Assembly (NCBI RefSeq): GCF_036320965.1
Contig: NC_092231.1
Location: forward strand, 28,576,199-28,640,198
From: Panulirus ornatus
Taxonomy: Eukaryota > Arthropoda > Malacostraca > Decapoda > Palinuridae
Direction: 5' to 3'
Length of the DNA stretch: 64,000 nt
The notes below the pieces were generated by a model. That model worked only from the letters and a program-made list of their open reading frames with translations. It had not been told where the DNA came from and searched no databases. The translations under genes and the position numbers were made by a program. Position 1 is the first letter of the stretch, and each line of letters begins with the position of its first letter. This document shows, one piece after another, positions 22,605-33,434 of this stretch.

Positions 22605-22730
22605 ATCAACTGAGTGGGAATATAGTATTCTTGGACAGCATACAAACATTGGAGAAGTTGTATTATAGTGTGTTCAAGCGGTGGGTACCCACTAAAGGTA
22701 GACTCCCTTAACGCACAGTACAAGTAGGCC

Positions 22731-22732
<2 letters not shown>

Positions 22733-22770
<38 letters not shown>
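22733..22770. repeat. (CA)n microsatellite
   Basis: An uninterrupted CA tract of about 19 units, preceded by GGCCATTA. Confidence 0.97.
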
Positions 22771-22774
<4 letters not shown>

Positions 22775-22779
22775 GCTCA

Positions 22780-23110
22780 TAGTATAAATACACGTTTCTA
22801 CAACCTTTCTGGCAAATTTCATCTTTCATGTTGTGTCCTCTGGTTGTTCTATCGTCAATCTCTCGCGGAAGTGTGCACTATCTCCATCATCACTGTGACC
22901 TAAAGACTTAAAAGGTTGTGGTCGGGTCACTCCTCAATCTTCGATCACCCATAGGTGACCAGCCTCTCCCTCAACGCTCTAGTTCCTGCACCATTCTTGT
23001 TGCCCTCCTCTGGACCTTCTCTCTTAGTTCTTTCGCTTCTTCAGGTGAGGCGACCAAACCTGAGAAGTAAAGGCTAGTTCAGACCTTAAGGATATGAAGA
23101 GCTTGCTAAA
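22780..23110 (-). mobile_element. CR1-like LINE C-terminal fragment
   Basis: Read on the minus strand, the fragment gives the post-RT segment of CR1-like LINEs. GAGAAGGTCCAGAGGAGGGC (about 23,005-23,025) encodes 'EKVQRRA', the 'EKVQRRATRM' block. An 'RERLV' piece follows near 22,950-22,970. The end reads 'TTRGHNMK'-like and 'KFARKVV', near 22,790-22,850. Stops and frameshifts are frequent. It lies head to head with the plus-strand LINE starting at 23,245, with a SINE-like piece between them. Confidence 0.7.
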
Positions 23111-23124
23111 TATTTCCTTAGCCT

Positions 23125-23238
23125 GGGTTGAGTGTGGACCGATTGCCGCAACCAGGATTCGAACCTTGCACTCTACCCCCGGTGCGGCCCGTGAATGCGT
23201 CACGGTCAGCGACGCTAACCGTTACACCACGGAGGTCC
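23125..23238 (-). mobile_element. tRNA-derived SINE-like fragment, copy 2
   Basis: On the minus strand the A-box-like TGGTGTAACGG (complement of 23,219-23,229) is followed by GTTAGCGTCGCTGACCGT, and then by a perfect B box, GGTTCGAATCC (complement of 23,155-23,165). It matches the copy at 7,750-7,860 over nearly its full length. Such heads carry an internal RNA polymerase III promoter. No body or tail is evident, so it may be a fragment. Confidence 0.65.
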
Positions 23239-23409
23239 AAACATCTCGACTTTCAAAAATCATTGGATAAAATCCCACACAAGAGACGACTGTGTGAATT
23301 AAAATCACGAGGCACAAGGACGAACAAGTATGCCTGGGAGAGTGACTGGCTCACAACCAGAAAGCAAAGTGTACCTTGAAATGTTGAAGCCTGAGACTGG
23401 CTGAACGTG

Positions 23410-23820
23410 GCTAGTGGCGTACCACAGCGGTCCATCATGACGAGTGGTGTACCACAGGGGTCCATCATGACGAGTGGTGTACCACAGGGGTCCATCATGA
23501 CGAGTGGTGTACCACAGGGGTCCATCATGACGAGTGGTGTACCACAGGGGTCCATCATGACGAGTGGTGTACCACAGGGGTCCATCATGACGAGTGGCGT
23601 ACCACAGGGGTCCATCATGACGAGTGGCGTACCACAGGGGTCCATCATGACGAGTGGTGTACCACAGGGGTCCATCATGACGAGTGGTGTACCACAGGGG
23701 TCCACCATGACGAGTGGCGTACCACAGGGGTCCATCATGACGAGTGGTGTACCACAGGGGTCCATCATGACGAGTGGTGTACCACAGGGGTCCATGGTGA
23801 CGAGTGACGTACCACAGGGG
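23410..23820. repeat. 30-bp minisatellite derived from the RT 'GVPQGS' block
   Basis: About 14 copies of a 30-bp unit (TACCACAGGGGTCCATCATG plus ACGAGTGGTG) lie in register with the LINE frame. Each encodes 'SGVPQGSIMT'. 'SGVPQGS' is the conserved block just before the RT catalytic 'ADD', so the repeat unit is LINE coding sequence. Confidence 0.95.
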
Positions 23821-24080
23821 TCCCTCCTTGGCCAGACTGGCTGATCGTGACAAGTGGCGTGCCACAGGGGTCTCTTCTTGGCCAGACTGGCTGATCGTGA
23901 CAAGTGGCGTGCCACAGGGGTCTCTCCTTGGCCAGACTGGCTGATCGTGACAAGTGGCGTGCCACAGGGGTCTCTCCTTGGCCAGACTGGCTGATCGTGA
24001 CAAGTGGCGTGCCACAGGGGTCTCTTCTTGGCCAGACTGGCTGATCATGACAAGTGGCGTGTCACAGGGGTCTCTTCTTG
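23821..24080. repeat. 50-bp minisatellite, same RT block, about 5 copies
   Basis: Units start at 23,821, 23,871, 23,921, 23,971 and 24,021, an exact 50-bp spacing. Each contains GTGACAAGTGGCGTGCCACA and CTTGGCCAGACTGGCTGATC. It includes 'SGVPQGSLLG' in one frame. The last copy continues directly into the intact LINE segment 'ILYINDVD'. A period of 50 changes frame each copy. Confidence 0.95.
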
Positions 24081-24382
24081 GCCACATTCTCTACATTAAT
24101 GATGTAGACTTGGGTGTCATATATAAGATCTCCAGACTCGCTGATGATACAAAACTATGAGATAGAACTGTAAACTGGCAGGATGGTGAAACAATCCAAA
24201 ATTGATCTTAACGAACTTTGCAGAGTGCTCAGATACATGACAGATAAAATTTAACGTAGATAAATGTAAAGTATTGTAATTTGGAGGTAAGTAAGATTAC
24301 GAAATATGGCCATCAAGTATTTGTAGACCCGGTCACTAGATGAAGAGAAGGATCTTAGAGTTGTTATTAATGACGTTCTGAA

Positions 24383-24436
24383 GTGCAGTAAACTGTGTGA
24401 GGCAGCAAAGTGCAGTAAACTGTGTGAGGCACCAAG
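24383..24436. repeat. 27-bp tandem duplication in LINE coding sequence
   Basis: TGCAGTAAACTGTGTGAGGC occurs twice, 27 bases apart. It encodes 'CSKLCEA' of the LINE thumb region, so the duplication is in frame and inside the element. Confidence 0.85.
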
Positions 24437-24469
24437 TACAACAGGACACCAGGTACAAGGTGTCTTACC

Positions 24470-24806
24470 TGCCACCATCGACCACATAACAACACTATGT
24501 TGACCCTGACACCATCGACCACATAACAACACTATGTTGAACCTGGCACCATCGACCACATAACAACACTATGTTGAACCTGGCACCATCGACCACATAA
24601 CAACACTATGTTGAACCTGGCATCATCGACCACATAACAACACTATGTTGAACCTGCCACCATCGACCACATAACAACACTATGTCGAACCTGCCACCAT
24701 CGACCACATAACAACACTATGTTGACCCTGGCACCATCGACCACATAACAACACTATGTTGAACCTGGCACCATCGACCACATAACAACACTGTGTTGAA
24801 CCTTCA
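24470..24806. repeat. 37-bp minisatellite inside the LINE, about 9 copies
   Basis: The unit contains ACCATCGACCACATAACAAC, with 37-bp spacing (24,474 to 24,511). It interrupts the LINE between its 'KCSKLCEA' and 'RPHLQCAVQF' blocks. I cannot trace the unit to LINE coding sequence. Confidence 0.95.
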
Positions 24807-25521
24807 TGATGCTCGAGGAAGACCACACCTGCAATGTGCAGTCCAGTTCTGGTGGCCAGACTACACAAGACCTCACCCCACCTCCACCACATACAGGGGA
24901 GGTGAGGGAACACTGGAGCAAGTACAATGACGGGAGACAAAACTATTCCTGTCTATTACAATCGTGACTCAAATAGATAAACGAAGAAGATCACATCTAT
25001 CATCTCTCAAGAAGCGTAGACTTCACGTTGACCTGATACAAGGTCTCAACATTTTGGATAAATTCGACGACGTAAATCACGAAGATCTATTTGAAATACA
25101 GGAGAATACATTCAGCAGGACGGATGGAATGAAACTTAGAGTTAAATGATATAACACTGACGTAGGAAAAATATTTCTTTACATAAAAATGATCTGAGCA
25201 CTGGACAAGTTTCCGTCATCCATTCTAAAACCAAAACTATACAAACTTTATAAAAGGAAAGTTATAAAAAATGTTCATCAGTTCAGATATCCACTGACTG
25301 AACACGGGGAACTGATTGAACACAGGGGAAAATGTACATGCCCATAAATTCCTCCTTTCCATGCCAACCCCAAGAATATATCAACATGCGACACATGGTA
25401 GGACAGCGACGTTTAGGATTTTACAATGGAAGTCCCCAGTCGTTCTATCCTCTTGAATTCCAGGCAGGCAGACTTCCTTAATACACAGTCCTTCCTTCAT
25501 CATATTTCCCCAGCTGGCTGT

Positions 25522-25612
25522 TCTTGCCAGAGGGTAGGGGAAACAGCCTACTTACCAGAGGGTAGGGGAAATAGCCTACTTACCAGAGGGTAGGGGAAAT
25601 AGCCTACTTAGT
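25522..25612. repeat. 28-bp tandem repeat, 3 copies
   Basis: CCAGAGGGTAGGGGAAATAG and a near copy start at 25,527, 25,555 and 25,583, a 28-bp spacing. Confidence 0.9.
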
Positions 25613-25738
25613 ACTGTTCTATCCTTCCATCATCCACTTAACACAGGACCAGATATATTTGTGATTCAAGTTCAAAAACACACAACGTAGATTTGGGCCC
25701 GTGGCTACTCTGTACCCTGTCTCTCACACGTAGTCCAT

Positions 25739-25815
<77 letters not shown>
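25739..25815. repeat. (CT)n microsatellite
   Basis: An uninterrupted CT tract of about 38 units. Confidence 0.98.
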
Positions 25816-25821
<6 letters not shown>

Positions 25822-26154
25822 GAAAGTGATAAAAGGACTTACATTAAACTATCTAATAAAATAAATACCTACATCAACGAAGGCCAACATAAGTTTATGG
25901 TTGGAAGAAGGTAGGTAAACCCAGTTTATCAGTTGGTTCCAATGATGTATGGGAAAGTTTCATCCCTGGAAAACCATGGCAACCATCTGCACACCTCAGC
26001 AACCCCAGTGTGGACAGTACCGGGACCAGCAGCAGGTCCTCTCCTGTGCCAAAGTGTCTCGCGACGAGCACTTCCCAGCCAACCCTCCCCACTCCCCTCC
26101 TCGTCTCTGGTCAGGCAGGACTTCCCCTTCACGACAACTTTTCATTATTTTCAT

Positions 26155-26252
26155 GTCATAAATGATCCTCCTGGCCACACATCCCCACCTACAACCACGT
26201 ACATGTCATAACTGATCCTTCTGGCCACACACCCACCTACAACCACGTACAT
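26155..26252. repeat. 50-bp tandem duplication
   Basis: GTCATAAATGATCCTCCTGG and its near copy start at 26,155 and 26,205. Both run through CCACCTACAACCACGTACAT. Confidence 0.85.
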
Positions 26253-26309
26253 GAATGTGTCAACAGAACATTTATATCAGACCTACAGTGGGGCATGCAT
26301 CCCTCGTCT

Positions 26310-26650
26310 GTTCAACGCTGTTAAGAGATGAACAGAGAACTAACGGAGGTTCAGAGGAGGAGGAGGAGGATAAGACAGGTAGTCCACGATGAAAAGAGGC
26401 GAGTTACGGCGAGATGTTACAAACCAAACACTTCTCTACCATTCAAGAGAGATGAGTAAGAGCTGACTTGATCATAGCCTTCAAGCTCTTCAACCAGTCT
26501 GATGGTGTCAACACTACGTACCTTTACAAGAAGATGCAATGATAGAGCAGCTACGGGCCATAACATGAAGCTAAAGAAGAGACGCGTGAGAGAAGATGTA
26601 GACACACACACTTTGACAGCATTAGAACAGTGGACGAATGAAAACTGTAA
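26310..26650 (+). mobile_element. CR1-like LINE C-terminal fragment
   Basis: Across frameshifts the plus strand reads 'EVQRRRRRIRQVV' (about 26,347-26,385), 'DLIIAFKLFNQSDGVNTT' (about 26,470-26,525) and 'DRAATGHNMKLKKRRVRED' (about 26,540-26,600). These are the post-RT blocks of CR1-like elements, in order. The 'DRAAT' word is shared with the minus-strand fragment at 47,040-47,400, so both come from one family. Confidence 0.75.
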
Positions 26651-26733
26651 ATACTGACAGTATATACACGTTTAAGTTCAGAAGACTGGACCCCACGAGT
26701 GGACAGTCCTCCCCCGTACTGTACACACAGGTC

Positions 26734-26735
<2 letters not shown>

Positions 26736-26790
<55 letters not shown>
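26736..26790. repeat. (CA)n microsatellite
   Basis: An uninterrupted CA tract of about 27 units. Confidence 0.98.
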
Positions 26791-26792
<2 letters not shown>

Positions 26793-26884
26793 TTGCTGAG
26801 GTACTCACACTTGCCGGACTGACGAAGCTTCACATTACTCACCTGAAATAAACAAAAGAACAACATTAACACCTGAGACAATAA

Positions 26885-27005
26885 CACTAGAAGAAAATGA
26901 ACACAACCACAGCCGTGTTTAACCCCACAACCATAGTGTTGTTTACCCATACAACCAGGGGTTTGTTTACCCACACAACCCCAGCCTTGTCTACCCACAT
27001 GATAT
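26885..27005. repeat. Diverged about 30-bp repeat
   Basis: Words of the form TGTTTACCCATACAACCAG recur about three times with many changes. This is an old, weak array. Confidence 0.5.
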
Positions 27006-27087
27006 ATTGTTTCCTCAGAGGCTGAGGCACTCCGGGTGTGGGACACACTGGAGGACCTCACGAATTGGCAGGTGGCTGTGTGTGCTG

Positions 27088-27232
27088 TATTCCTCAACCT
27101 GCTGTGTGTGGTGTATTCCTCAACCTGCTGTGTGTGTGCTGTATTCCTCAACCTGCTGTGTGTGCTGTATTCCTCAACCTGCTGTGTGTGTGCTGTATTC
27201 CTCAACCTGCTGTGTGTGTGGTGTATTCCTCC
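27088..27232. repeat. 26-28-bp minisatellite, about 5 copies
   Basis: The core TGTATTCCTCAACCTGCTGT recurs with a variable GTGTG spacer, so copies differ by 2 bp. The unit length change comes from a TG slip inside the unit. Confidence 0.92.
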
Positions 27233-27462
27233 AGGTCTTTGTATCGTCGGTGGATACCATGACATATGTGTAATGGATAATCTAAACTACTTAACAACAA
27301 AATCCCTTTTTGTGTTCAACTCGGTGACCCCCATAATACCTCGTTACCCCTAACATGGTAGTAATCTGGGGGCTCACCTGTTCACTTCACAGTGGTCATA
27401 AACACTGTCTACCTCCCACCTGAGAATCTAAGGTACTCACGAGGAAAGTTTATATACAGTGT

Positions 27463-27485
27463 ACCTGACCTGACCTGACCTGACC
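27463..27485. repeat. (CTGAC)n tract
   Basis: Four to five perfect CTGAC units. Confidence 0.85.
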
Positions 27486-27722
27486 AGCCGCTAGCTTGTG
27501 GAAGCCACCAAGGCCTACGATCTGTGGGTAAGTAACCAACCTCCGGCGTCATTGTAAGATACGACACCGCGCAGCGACCTCGCCTCCTGCACTGTTGGCT
27601 TTCGTCACACTAGGATAAATCCTGTCGACTAGACAGAGACATAACAGGACGTAGACATTAGTGAGAGACGACCTTCACCATCATAACACAACTGTGTGGT
27701 ACACCACCACAGCACACAGGGG

Positions 27723-27725
<3 letters not shown>

Positions 27726-27802
<77 letters not shown>

Positions 27803-27808
27803 GGGGGG
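27726..27808. repeat. (AG)n microsatellite with short G run
   Basis: About 37 AG units are followed by AAGGGGGGG. Confidence 0.97.
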
Positions 27809-29036
27809 TGAGGTGCCTGGGTCAGGGTGTGACATCCAGTGTACTGCTGCCTCACGAGACCTCCCGACACCCAGGTGGTACAACCCTCACCCCACCCCAG
27901 CTCGCTGCCTGTCTGCCACCACCTGTTTACCAACTAATGCTCATATAATATATATGTATATATAAAGGGTAAAAAAAATTCCAACTACTCTACGTTATAA
28001 CTAGCTGTAATTACTATAAATTAACATTTGATGGTGCTCTTCAAGTCAGATTACCATGATGACCCATAACCCATAGTTTACGTAGAACCTCTTAATAATT
28101 CACACATTAACGACCTAACCAGCCAGGTGGACTGCTAAGCACACCGTGACCACTCACTTTCCCGTAAGCTAAGGAAAGGCCATTAACCTTCTTACATTTA
28201 ATACCTAAATAATATGACATGAGTCCACATAACATGACAATTAAATGTGCGTGCACACGCAGTTGACTGGAGTATCTTCACATCAAACTGGTCGCAACAC
28301 TGCTAATACAGTCAGTCACCATGCATGGTTCTGCCGTCATCATGACACTATCTAATGCGACTGACAGTGTCAGAACTAACGTAGCAAGCATCCTCACACA
28401 ACTGTTGATAATAACACAAACATCCCTAATTCACAAGTACAAGGGCAATCATCACTCCTGAGTTGATAAAACTGGCCATCATAATTTGTGGGTAAACCAC
28501 ATGGAACGTAACGATGAGTCTCAACAACCTCGTTAGGAAGGAGGTCAAGAAATCCTGTCTCCTACCGTGCCAGACACAAAGAGGAATACCTGAACCAGAA
28601 AGAGTTACGTACAAGACCCGGAGTGTAAACGTCCGATCCCCTTACTTTAAGAGAACATAAAACGATAGAAGCATAAAAAAAATAGGCGGCGGGTCAGACT
28701 CTACGAACCGCCAAAACGAGACAGACAAACGTGATGGTGACGCTCCTCGAGGAGGCGCTGGTGTTCCCCTGGTTCATCAATAATGTGTGTTAACATCACC
28801 TGCCACGGCCGGGACCACCGTCATACACATGACCACCTCACAACCACACGCTGCTCACACCTGACTGTGTCAAACATCACAACTATTACGGGAAGGTTAC
28901 ACATGTGAAGCAGGTTTACTGACTACAATTCATTATCTCTTTTGTCTCCCTTGATACACTATGTTTCTAATTACTGGAAAGAAAAATGCCAGTGAGGATC
29001 CTGGAAATGTCTTACGATTTCCAGTGTTTTTCAGTG
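27809..29036. other. No recognised gene
   Basis: Unique-looking DNA with stops in all frames. A TATA-rich stretch lies at about 27,945-27,966. I see no exon, RNA or transposon signature. Confidence 0.4.
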
Positions 29037-29078
29037 GGAGGAGGAGGAGGAGGAGGAGGAGGAGGAGGAGGAGGAGGT
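29037..29078. repeat. (GGA)n microsatellite
   Basis: About 13 uninterrupted GGA units. Poly-Arg and poly-Pro open frames here are artefacts. Confidence 0.97.
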
Positions 29079-29397
29079 GCAGCAGCTGCAGGAATATAAC
29101 TGTAGGACGCACCTACGGCTGTTATCGGGGAAAGAAAACATCCAGGAGGACCTGATGGGTGACGTGAGCGCGTGAACCAAACCTCCAGATAAAGACATGA
29201 GGGCAACGCTGTACGTCGCAGGTTGAGCTGAGGCCAACGTGCGAGGTTAGTGAGGCTGGCGACGTTATCACTGACCAACTAACGCCTCAGTCCACGTTGT
29301 CTGGCCACCACAACACAGGACGGCATCAATGGCCACCCTCTCACCCCACGCTGGCTACCCGGCGACAATCGATAATTAAAGCTGAGGAGCGGGTGTC

Positions 29398-31022
29398 GCC
29401 CTGCCCTGGGCACCATCACTCTCCCCAGCAGTGTGTCACCTTGCCCTGGGCACCGCCACTCTCCCCAGCAGTGTGTCACCTTGCCCTGGGCACCGCCACT
29501 CTCCCCAGCAGTGTGTCACCTTGCCCTGGGCACCACCACTCTCCCCAGCAGTGTGTCACCTTGCCCTGGGCACCGCCACTCTCCCCAGCAGTGTGTCACC
29601 TTGCCATGGGCACCACCACTCTCCCCAGCAGTGTGTCACCTTGCCCTGGGCACCACCACTCTCCCCAGCAGTGTGTCACCTTGCCCTGGGCACCGCCACT
29701 CTCCCCAGCAGTGTGTCACCTTGCCCTGGGCACCATCACTCTCCCCAGCAGTGTGTCACCTTGCCCTGGGCACCGCCACTCTCCCCAGCAGTGTGTCACC
29801 TTGCCCTGGGCACCGCCACTCTCCCCAGCAGTGTGTCACCTTGCCCTGGGCACCACCACTCTCCCCAGCAGTGTGTCACCTTGCCCTGGGCACCGCCACT
29901 CTCCCCAGCAGTGTGTCACCTTGCCATGGGCACCACCACTCTCCCCAGCAGTGTGTCACCTTGCCCTGGGCACCACCACTCTCCCCAGCAGTGTGTCACC
30001 TTGCCCTGGGCACCAACACACTCCCTAGCAGTGTGTCACCTTGCCCTGGGCACCGCCACTCTCCCCAGCAGTGTGTCACCTTGCCCTGGGCACCACCACT
30101 CTCCCCAGCAGTGTGTCACCTTGCCCTGGGCACCACCACTCTCCCCAGCAGTGTGTCACCCTGTCCTGGGCACCACCACTCTCCCCAGCAATGTCTCACC
30201 TTGCCCTGGGCACCGCCACTCTCCCCAGCAGTGTGTCACCTTGCCCTGGGCACCGCCACTCTCCCCAGCAGTGTGTCACCTTGCCCTGGGCACCACCACT
30301 CTCCCCAGCAGTGTGTCACCCTGTCCTGGGCACCACCACTCTCCCCAGCAGTGTGTCACCTTGCCCTGGGCACCACCACACTCCCCAGCAGCGTGTCACC
30401 TTGCCCTGGGCACCGCCACACTCCCCAGCAGCGTGTCACCTTGCCCTGGGCACCGCCACTCTCCCCAGCAGTGTGTCACCTTGCCCTGGGCAAAACCACA
30501 CTCCCCCAGCAGTGTGTCACCTTGCCCTGGGCACCACCACTCTCCCCAGCGGTGTGTCACCTTGCCCTGGGCAAAACCACACTCCCCCAGCAATGTGTCA
30601 CCTTGTCCTGGGCACCACCACTCTCCCCAGCAGTGTCTCACCTTGCCCTGGGCACCACCACTCTCCCCAGCGGTGTGTCACCTTGCCCTGGGCACCATCA
30701 CTCTCCCCAGCAGTGTGTCACCTTGCCCTGGGCACCACCACTCTCCCCAGCAGTGTGTCACCTTGCCCTGGGCACTACCACTCTCCCCAGCTGTGTGTCA
30801 TCTTGTCCTGGGCAAAACCACTCTCCCCAGCAGTGTGTCACCTTGCCCTGGGCACCGCCACACTCCCCAGCAGTGTGTCACCTTGCCCTGGGCACCGCCA
30901 CTCTCCCCAGCAGTGTGTCACCTTGCCCTGGGCACCACCACTCTCTCCAGCAGTGTGTCACCTTGCCCTGGGCACCGCCACTCTCCCCAGCAGTGTGTCA
31001 CCTTGCCCTGGGCACCGCTACT
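29398..31022. repeat. 40-bp minisatellite, about 40 copies
   Basis: The unit contains CTCCCCAGCAGTGTGTCACC followed by TTGCCCTGGGCACCNCCACT. The spacing is exactly 40 bp, with two 41-bp copies near 30,500 and 30,585. None of the three plus frames has a stop, so three overlapping open frames of more than 500 codons run through it. These are artefacts. Confidence 0.97.
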
Positions 31023-31111
31023 CTCACCATTCTTGTCTCGCCGTTCGATATCCTCCTAACGACTTCCTGTTCTATTATACCGTAACTGCTTCCTGCTTCA
31101 TCTTGCCATAC

Positions 31112-31490
31112 AATAGTCTTGGAGGTCTTCTACCCCTACAGCAGGGTCTGACACCTTACCTTACCTTACGTATACATTACGATGGTTTGGGAGGTCTTCT
31201 ACCCCCACAGCTGGGTCTGACACCTTACCTTACCTTACGTATACATTACGATGGTTTGGGATGTCTTCTACCCCCACAGCTGAGTCTGACACCTTACCTT
31301 ACCTTACGTATACATTACAATGGTTTGGGAGGTCTTCTACCCCCACAGCTAGGTCTGACACCTTACCTTACCTTACGTATACATTACAATGGTTTGGGAG
31401 GTCTTCTACCCCCACAGCTAGGTCTGACACCTTACCTTGCCTTACGTATACCTTACGATGGTTCGGGAGGTCTTCTACCCTCAGATATCA
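31112..31490. repeat. 69-bp repeat, about 5.4 copies, containing a 26-mer
   Basis: The units containing GATGGTTTGGGAGGTCTTCT start at 31,181, 31,250, 31,319, 31,388 and 31,457, an exact 69-bp spacing. Part of each unit, TACCTTACGTATACATTACG plus ATGGTT, is one copy of the 26-bp family found at 35,420-37,912. The word GGGGTCTTCTACCCCACCAG at about 32,990 is a lone relative of the other part. Confidence 0.93.
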
Positions 31491-31499
31491 ACCTTGGGT

Positions 31500-33189
31500 G
31501 GCTCCTCTGTTCAGTGTGGCTGTTAGAAGCCGCGACCCATAGGCCCACGTGACCCCTCATCCCAGCTGGGTTGGTGCACTACATCAGGTATATACTTTTC
31601 AAAGCCATTTTACAACTGTTTGCTGACATGTCCACAATTTTGCTCATGGCAGGAGGCAGTGTGTTGACCTGGGCCAGGAGCGGTTTCACCAGTGTCTCTC
31701 GTTGTGTTTACTGCATCTCTCGATATCTGTGGTGATATTCTATAGTCGTCCATGTCTGTCATGCCGCCAGGCCACAACAGACGTACTGGACTGGCGACTA
31801 GCATATGTGAGACAGCCTCAATCTCTGCGAGATATGCCGGAGTCCAGACTCTTCCCTAGGCCTGGACTCTGGCATATCTAAGGATGTATTTCTCCTGAAG
31901 GAAAGCGCGCGAGGAATCTGGTGCTGAGGCAGAATTCCTGGGCGTACTCTCAGTGGCCCTCTGCAAGCCCCGTGGTGAGGCAGCGAGGTGTGCAGTGTGT
32001 GTGGCGAGGCAGCGAGATCGGCAACGTATAACATGAATGATTACTGTTTACGAAGGGGTCAGTCGCGCCGTTTATCTTGACGGTGTTCTTTGGCTCATTG
32101 AAGATATTTATCTTTCATTTTTAGTGCCTCGCTCATCACACAGGAGTCACGCGTATAAATGGCGTCTTCTGTTCTTGCTAAGCCATGGGAAGCTGTGGTC
32201 CTTGATCTGCGCTTTGCATCTGAAGAGAATATTTGTTTTTCTTCTAATCTTTTCCAACACGTGGCTCTTTCTTGTTCTTCTGGCTGTTTCTTTTATGATA
32301 TTTTCAGCATATGATGTGTGTATTCCCATTCTTGAACGAACTGTGGTCTCCGGGTCCCGCCTCCAATAAAGCGTCATCACCTTGTGGTCAGGACCCTTAG
32401 CAGTGTGTGTTGTGTGTGTGTGGTGTTGGGTGTCACACACGATCCTGCTAACTGCCCACTTAAGTATGACTCCCTCTACACAACAGACAAACTCACTGTT
32501 TACTTCTCCTACCTTACACACTTCCTCTTCAAAATGAAACTCCTGAATTCCCTCGTGATGGTGTACGTCTTAACCTGCCTGTTTACCGTCCACACTACTT
32601 GTCTGTATATTTCAAAATATGGCCTCAAACAGGGTATTTATGATGGTGACGTCACATTCTCTCTATATCATTTATCATAATCAAATTTAGCAAATTTTTC
32701 TTTTTTTCTTGCGATTTGTTTTGGTGTGCTGGTGACTGAGAGGGTACTTGTGACACAGTCCACATGATCGCATCTTGCGCAGGTCTTCATCTGCAATACT
32801 TACACACTGAATGTTTCTTCGTCACTGCTGTCTCCCGGGCACATCCATCGTGTGGGCGTGTGTGGGAGGATAACATCCCTTGGTAAGGTTAGGTTTACAA
32901 CTGGGTCAATATGGTTATGGAGGCAGGATTTTATATATATTATTCGTTCTATACAATCCAGGTGATGGGTAAGCCACATGGTGAAGTCTTTGGGGGTCTT
33001 CTACCCCACCAGCCTGGGATAACCCCCACAGCCTGGCTGGTTTGGTACACAGGCACTTGCCCAGTGCACTCTAGAACTTGTCTACCGTGCATCCCAGGCT
33101 GTTCCTGATGGTAGATGACACAGTGCTGTAGACACACCAAGTGCTGGATGACAGATTAACACAATAACCAAGATAAAGTGAATCTTTAA
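31500..33189. other. No recognised gene
   Basis: Unique-looking DNA. A 110-codon plus-strand open frame at 32,037-32,369 is hydrophobic over its last half ('FVFLLIFSNTWLFLVLLAV'). The opposite strand is equally open and very basic, the usual sign of a shadow. I cannot say which, if either, is real. A hairpin lies at 31,830-31,879 and TG-rich DNA at about 32,400-32,435. Confidence 0.35.
31830..31879. repeat. 18-bp inverted repeat (hairpin)
   Basis: AGATATGCCGGAGTCCAG (31,830-31,847) and CTGGACTCTGGCATATCT (31,862-31,879) are reverse complements except at one base, with a 14-base loop. Neighbouring sequence is not repetitive. Confidence 0.9.
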
Positions 33190-33366
33190 CCTACAGCATA
33201 ACTCCCCCACAACAGTACAAGTGTTATAAGTAGATCTACAACATATAACACAACTGCTCCACAACAGTTCGGGTGTTATAAGTGGATCTACAACATACAA
33301 CACAACTGCTCCACAACAGTTCGGGTGTTATAAGTGGATCTACAACATACAACCTAACTCCTCCAC
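33190..33366. repeat. 52-bp tandem repeat, about 3.3 copies
   Basis: CAACTGCTCCACAACAGTTC and relatives recur at 52-bp spacing (33,251 to 33,303) with GTGTTATAAGTGGATCTACA between them. Confidence 0.92.
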
Positions 33367-33434
33367 AAGTCCTTGCTATCCCGCCACGACTGTACATGTT
33401 GTAACTCAGGATCCAGACCTTAGCCTTCACGTGA

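Larger units (their letters stand above)
23245..25275 (+). mobile_element. CR1-like LINE RT carrying internal minisatellites
   Basis: The plus strand follows a CR1-like reverse transcriptase from palm to C-terminus. It starts with 'SLDKIPHKRRLCELKS' (about 23,255-23,300) and 'WLTTRKQSV', then reaches the 'SGVPQGS' block, which is expanded into two arrays. Next is 'LGHILYINDVDLGVIYKI' with 'LADDTKL' (motif C, about 24,080-24,157), where both catalytic Asp codons are kept. After frameshifts come thumb-region pieces ('NWQDGETIQN', 'INVDKCKVL'-like, 'KCSKLCEA'), a 37-bp array, 'RPHLQCAVQFWWPDY' (about 24,825-24,870), and 'RLHVDLIQGLNILDKFDD' with 'FEIQENTFSRTDGMKLRVK' (about 25,017-25,149). It fades out near 25,275. 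No intact frame remains. Confidence 0.88.

Noticed and set aside
23125..23238. Functional tRNA gene
   Set aside because: The B box is perfect, but the A-to-B distance is too long, no cloverleaf with matching acceptor arms is evident, and a second dispersed copy exists.
29431..31552. Three overlapping plus-strand frames of more than 500 codons
   Set aside because: The 40-bp unit has no stop in any plus frame. Three real overlapping genes of this size are not credible.
32037..32369. 110-codon hydrophobic frame as a membrane protein
   Set aside because: The opposite strand is equally open and lysine/arginine-rich, so the hydrophobic frame is probably the shadow of AT/purine-biased DNA. No domain is seen.
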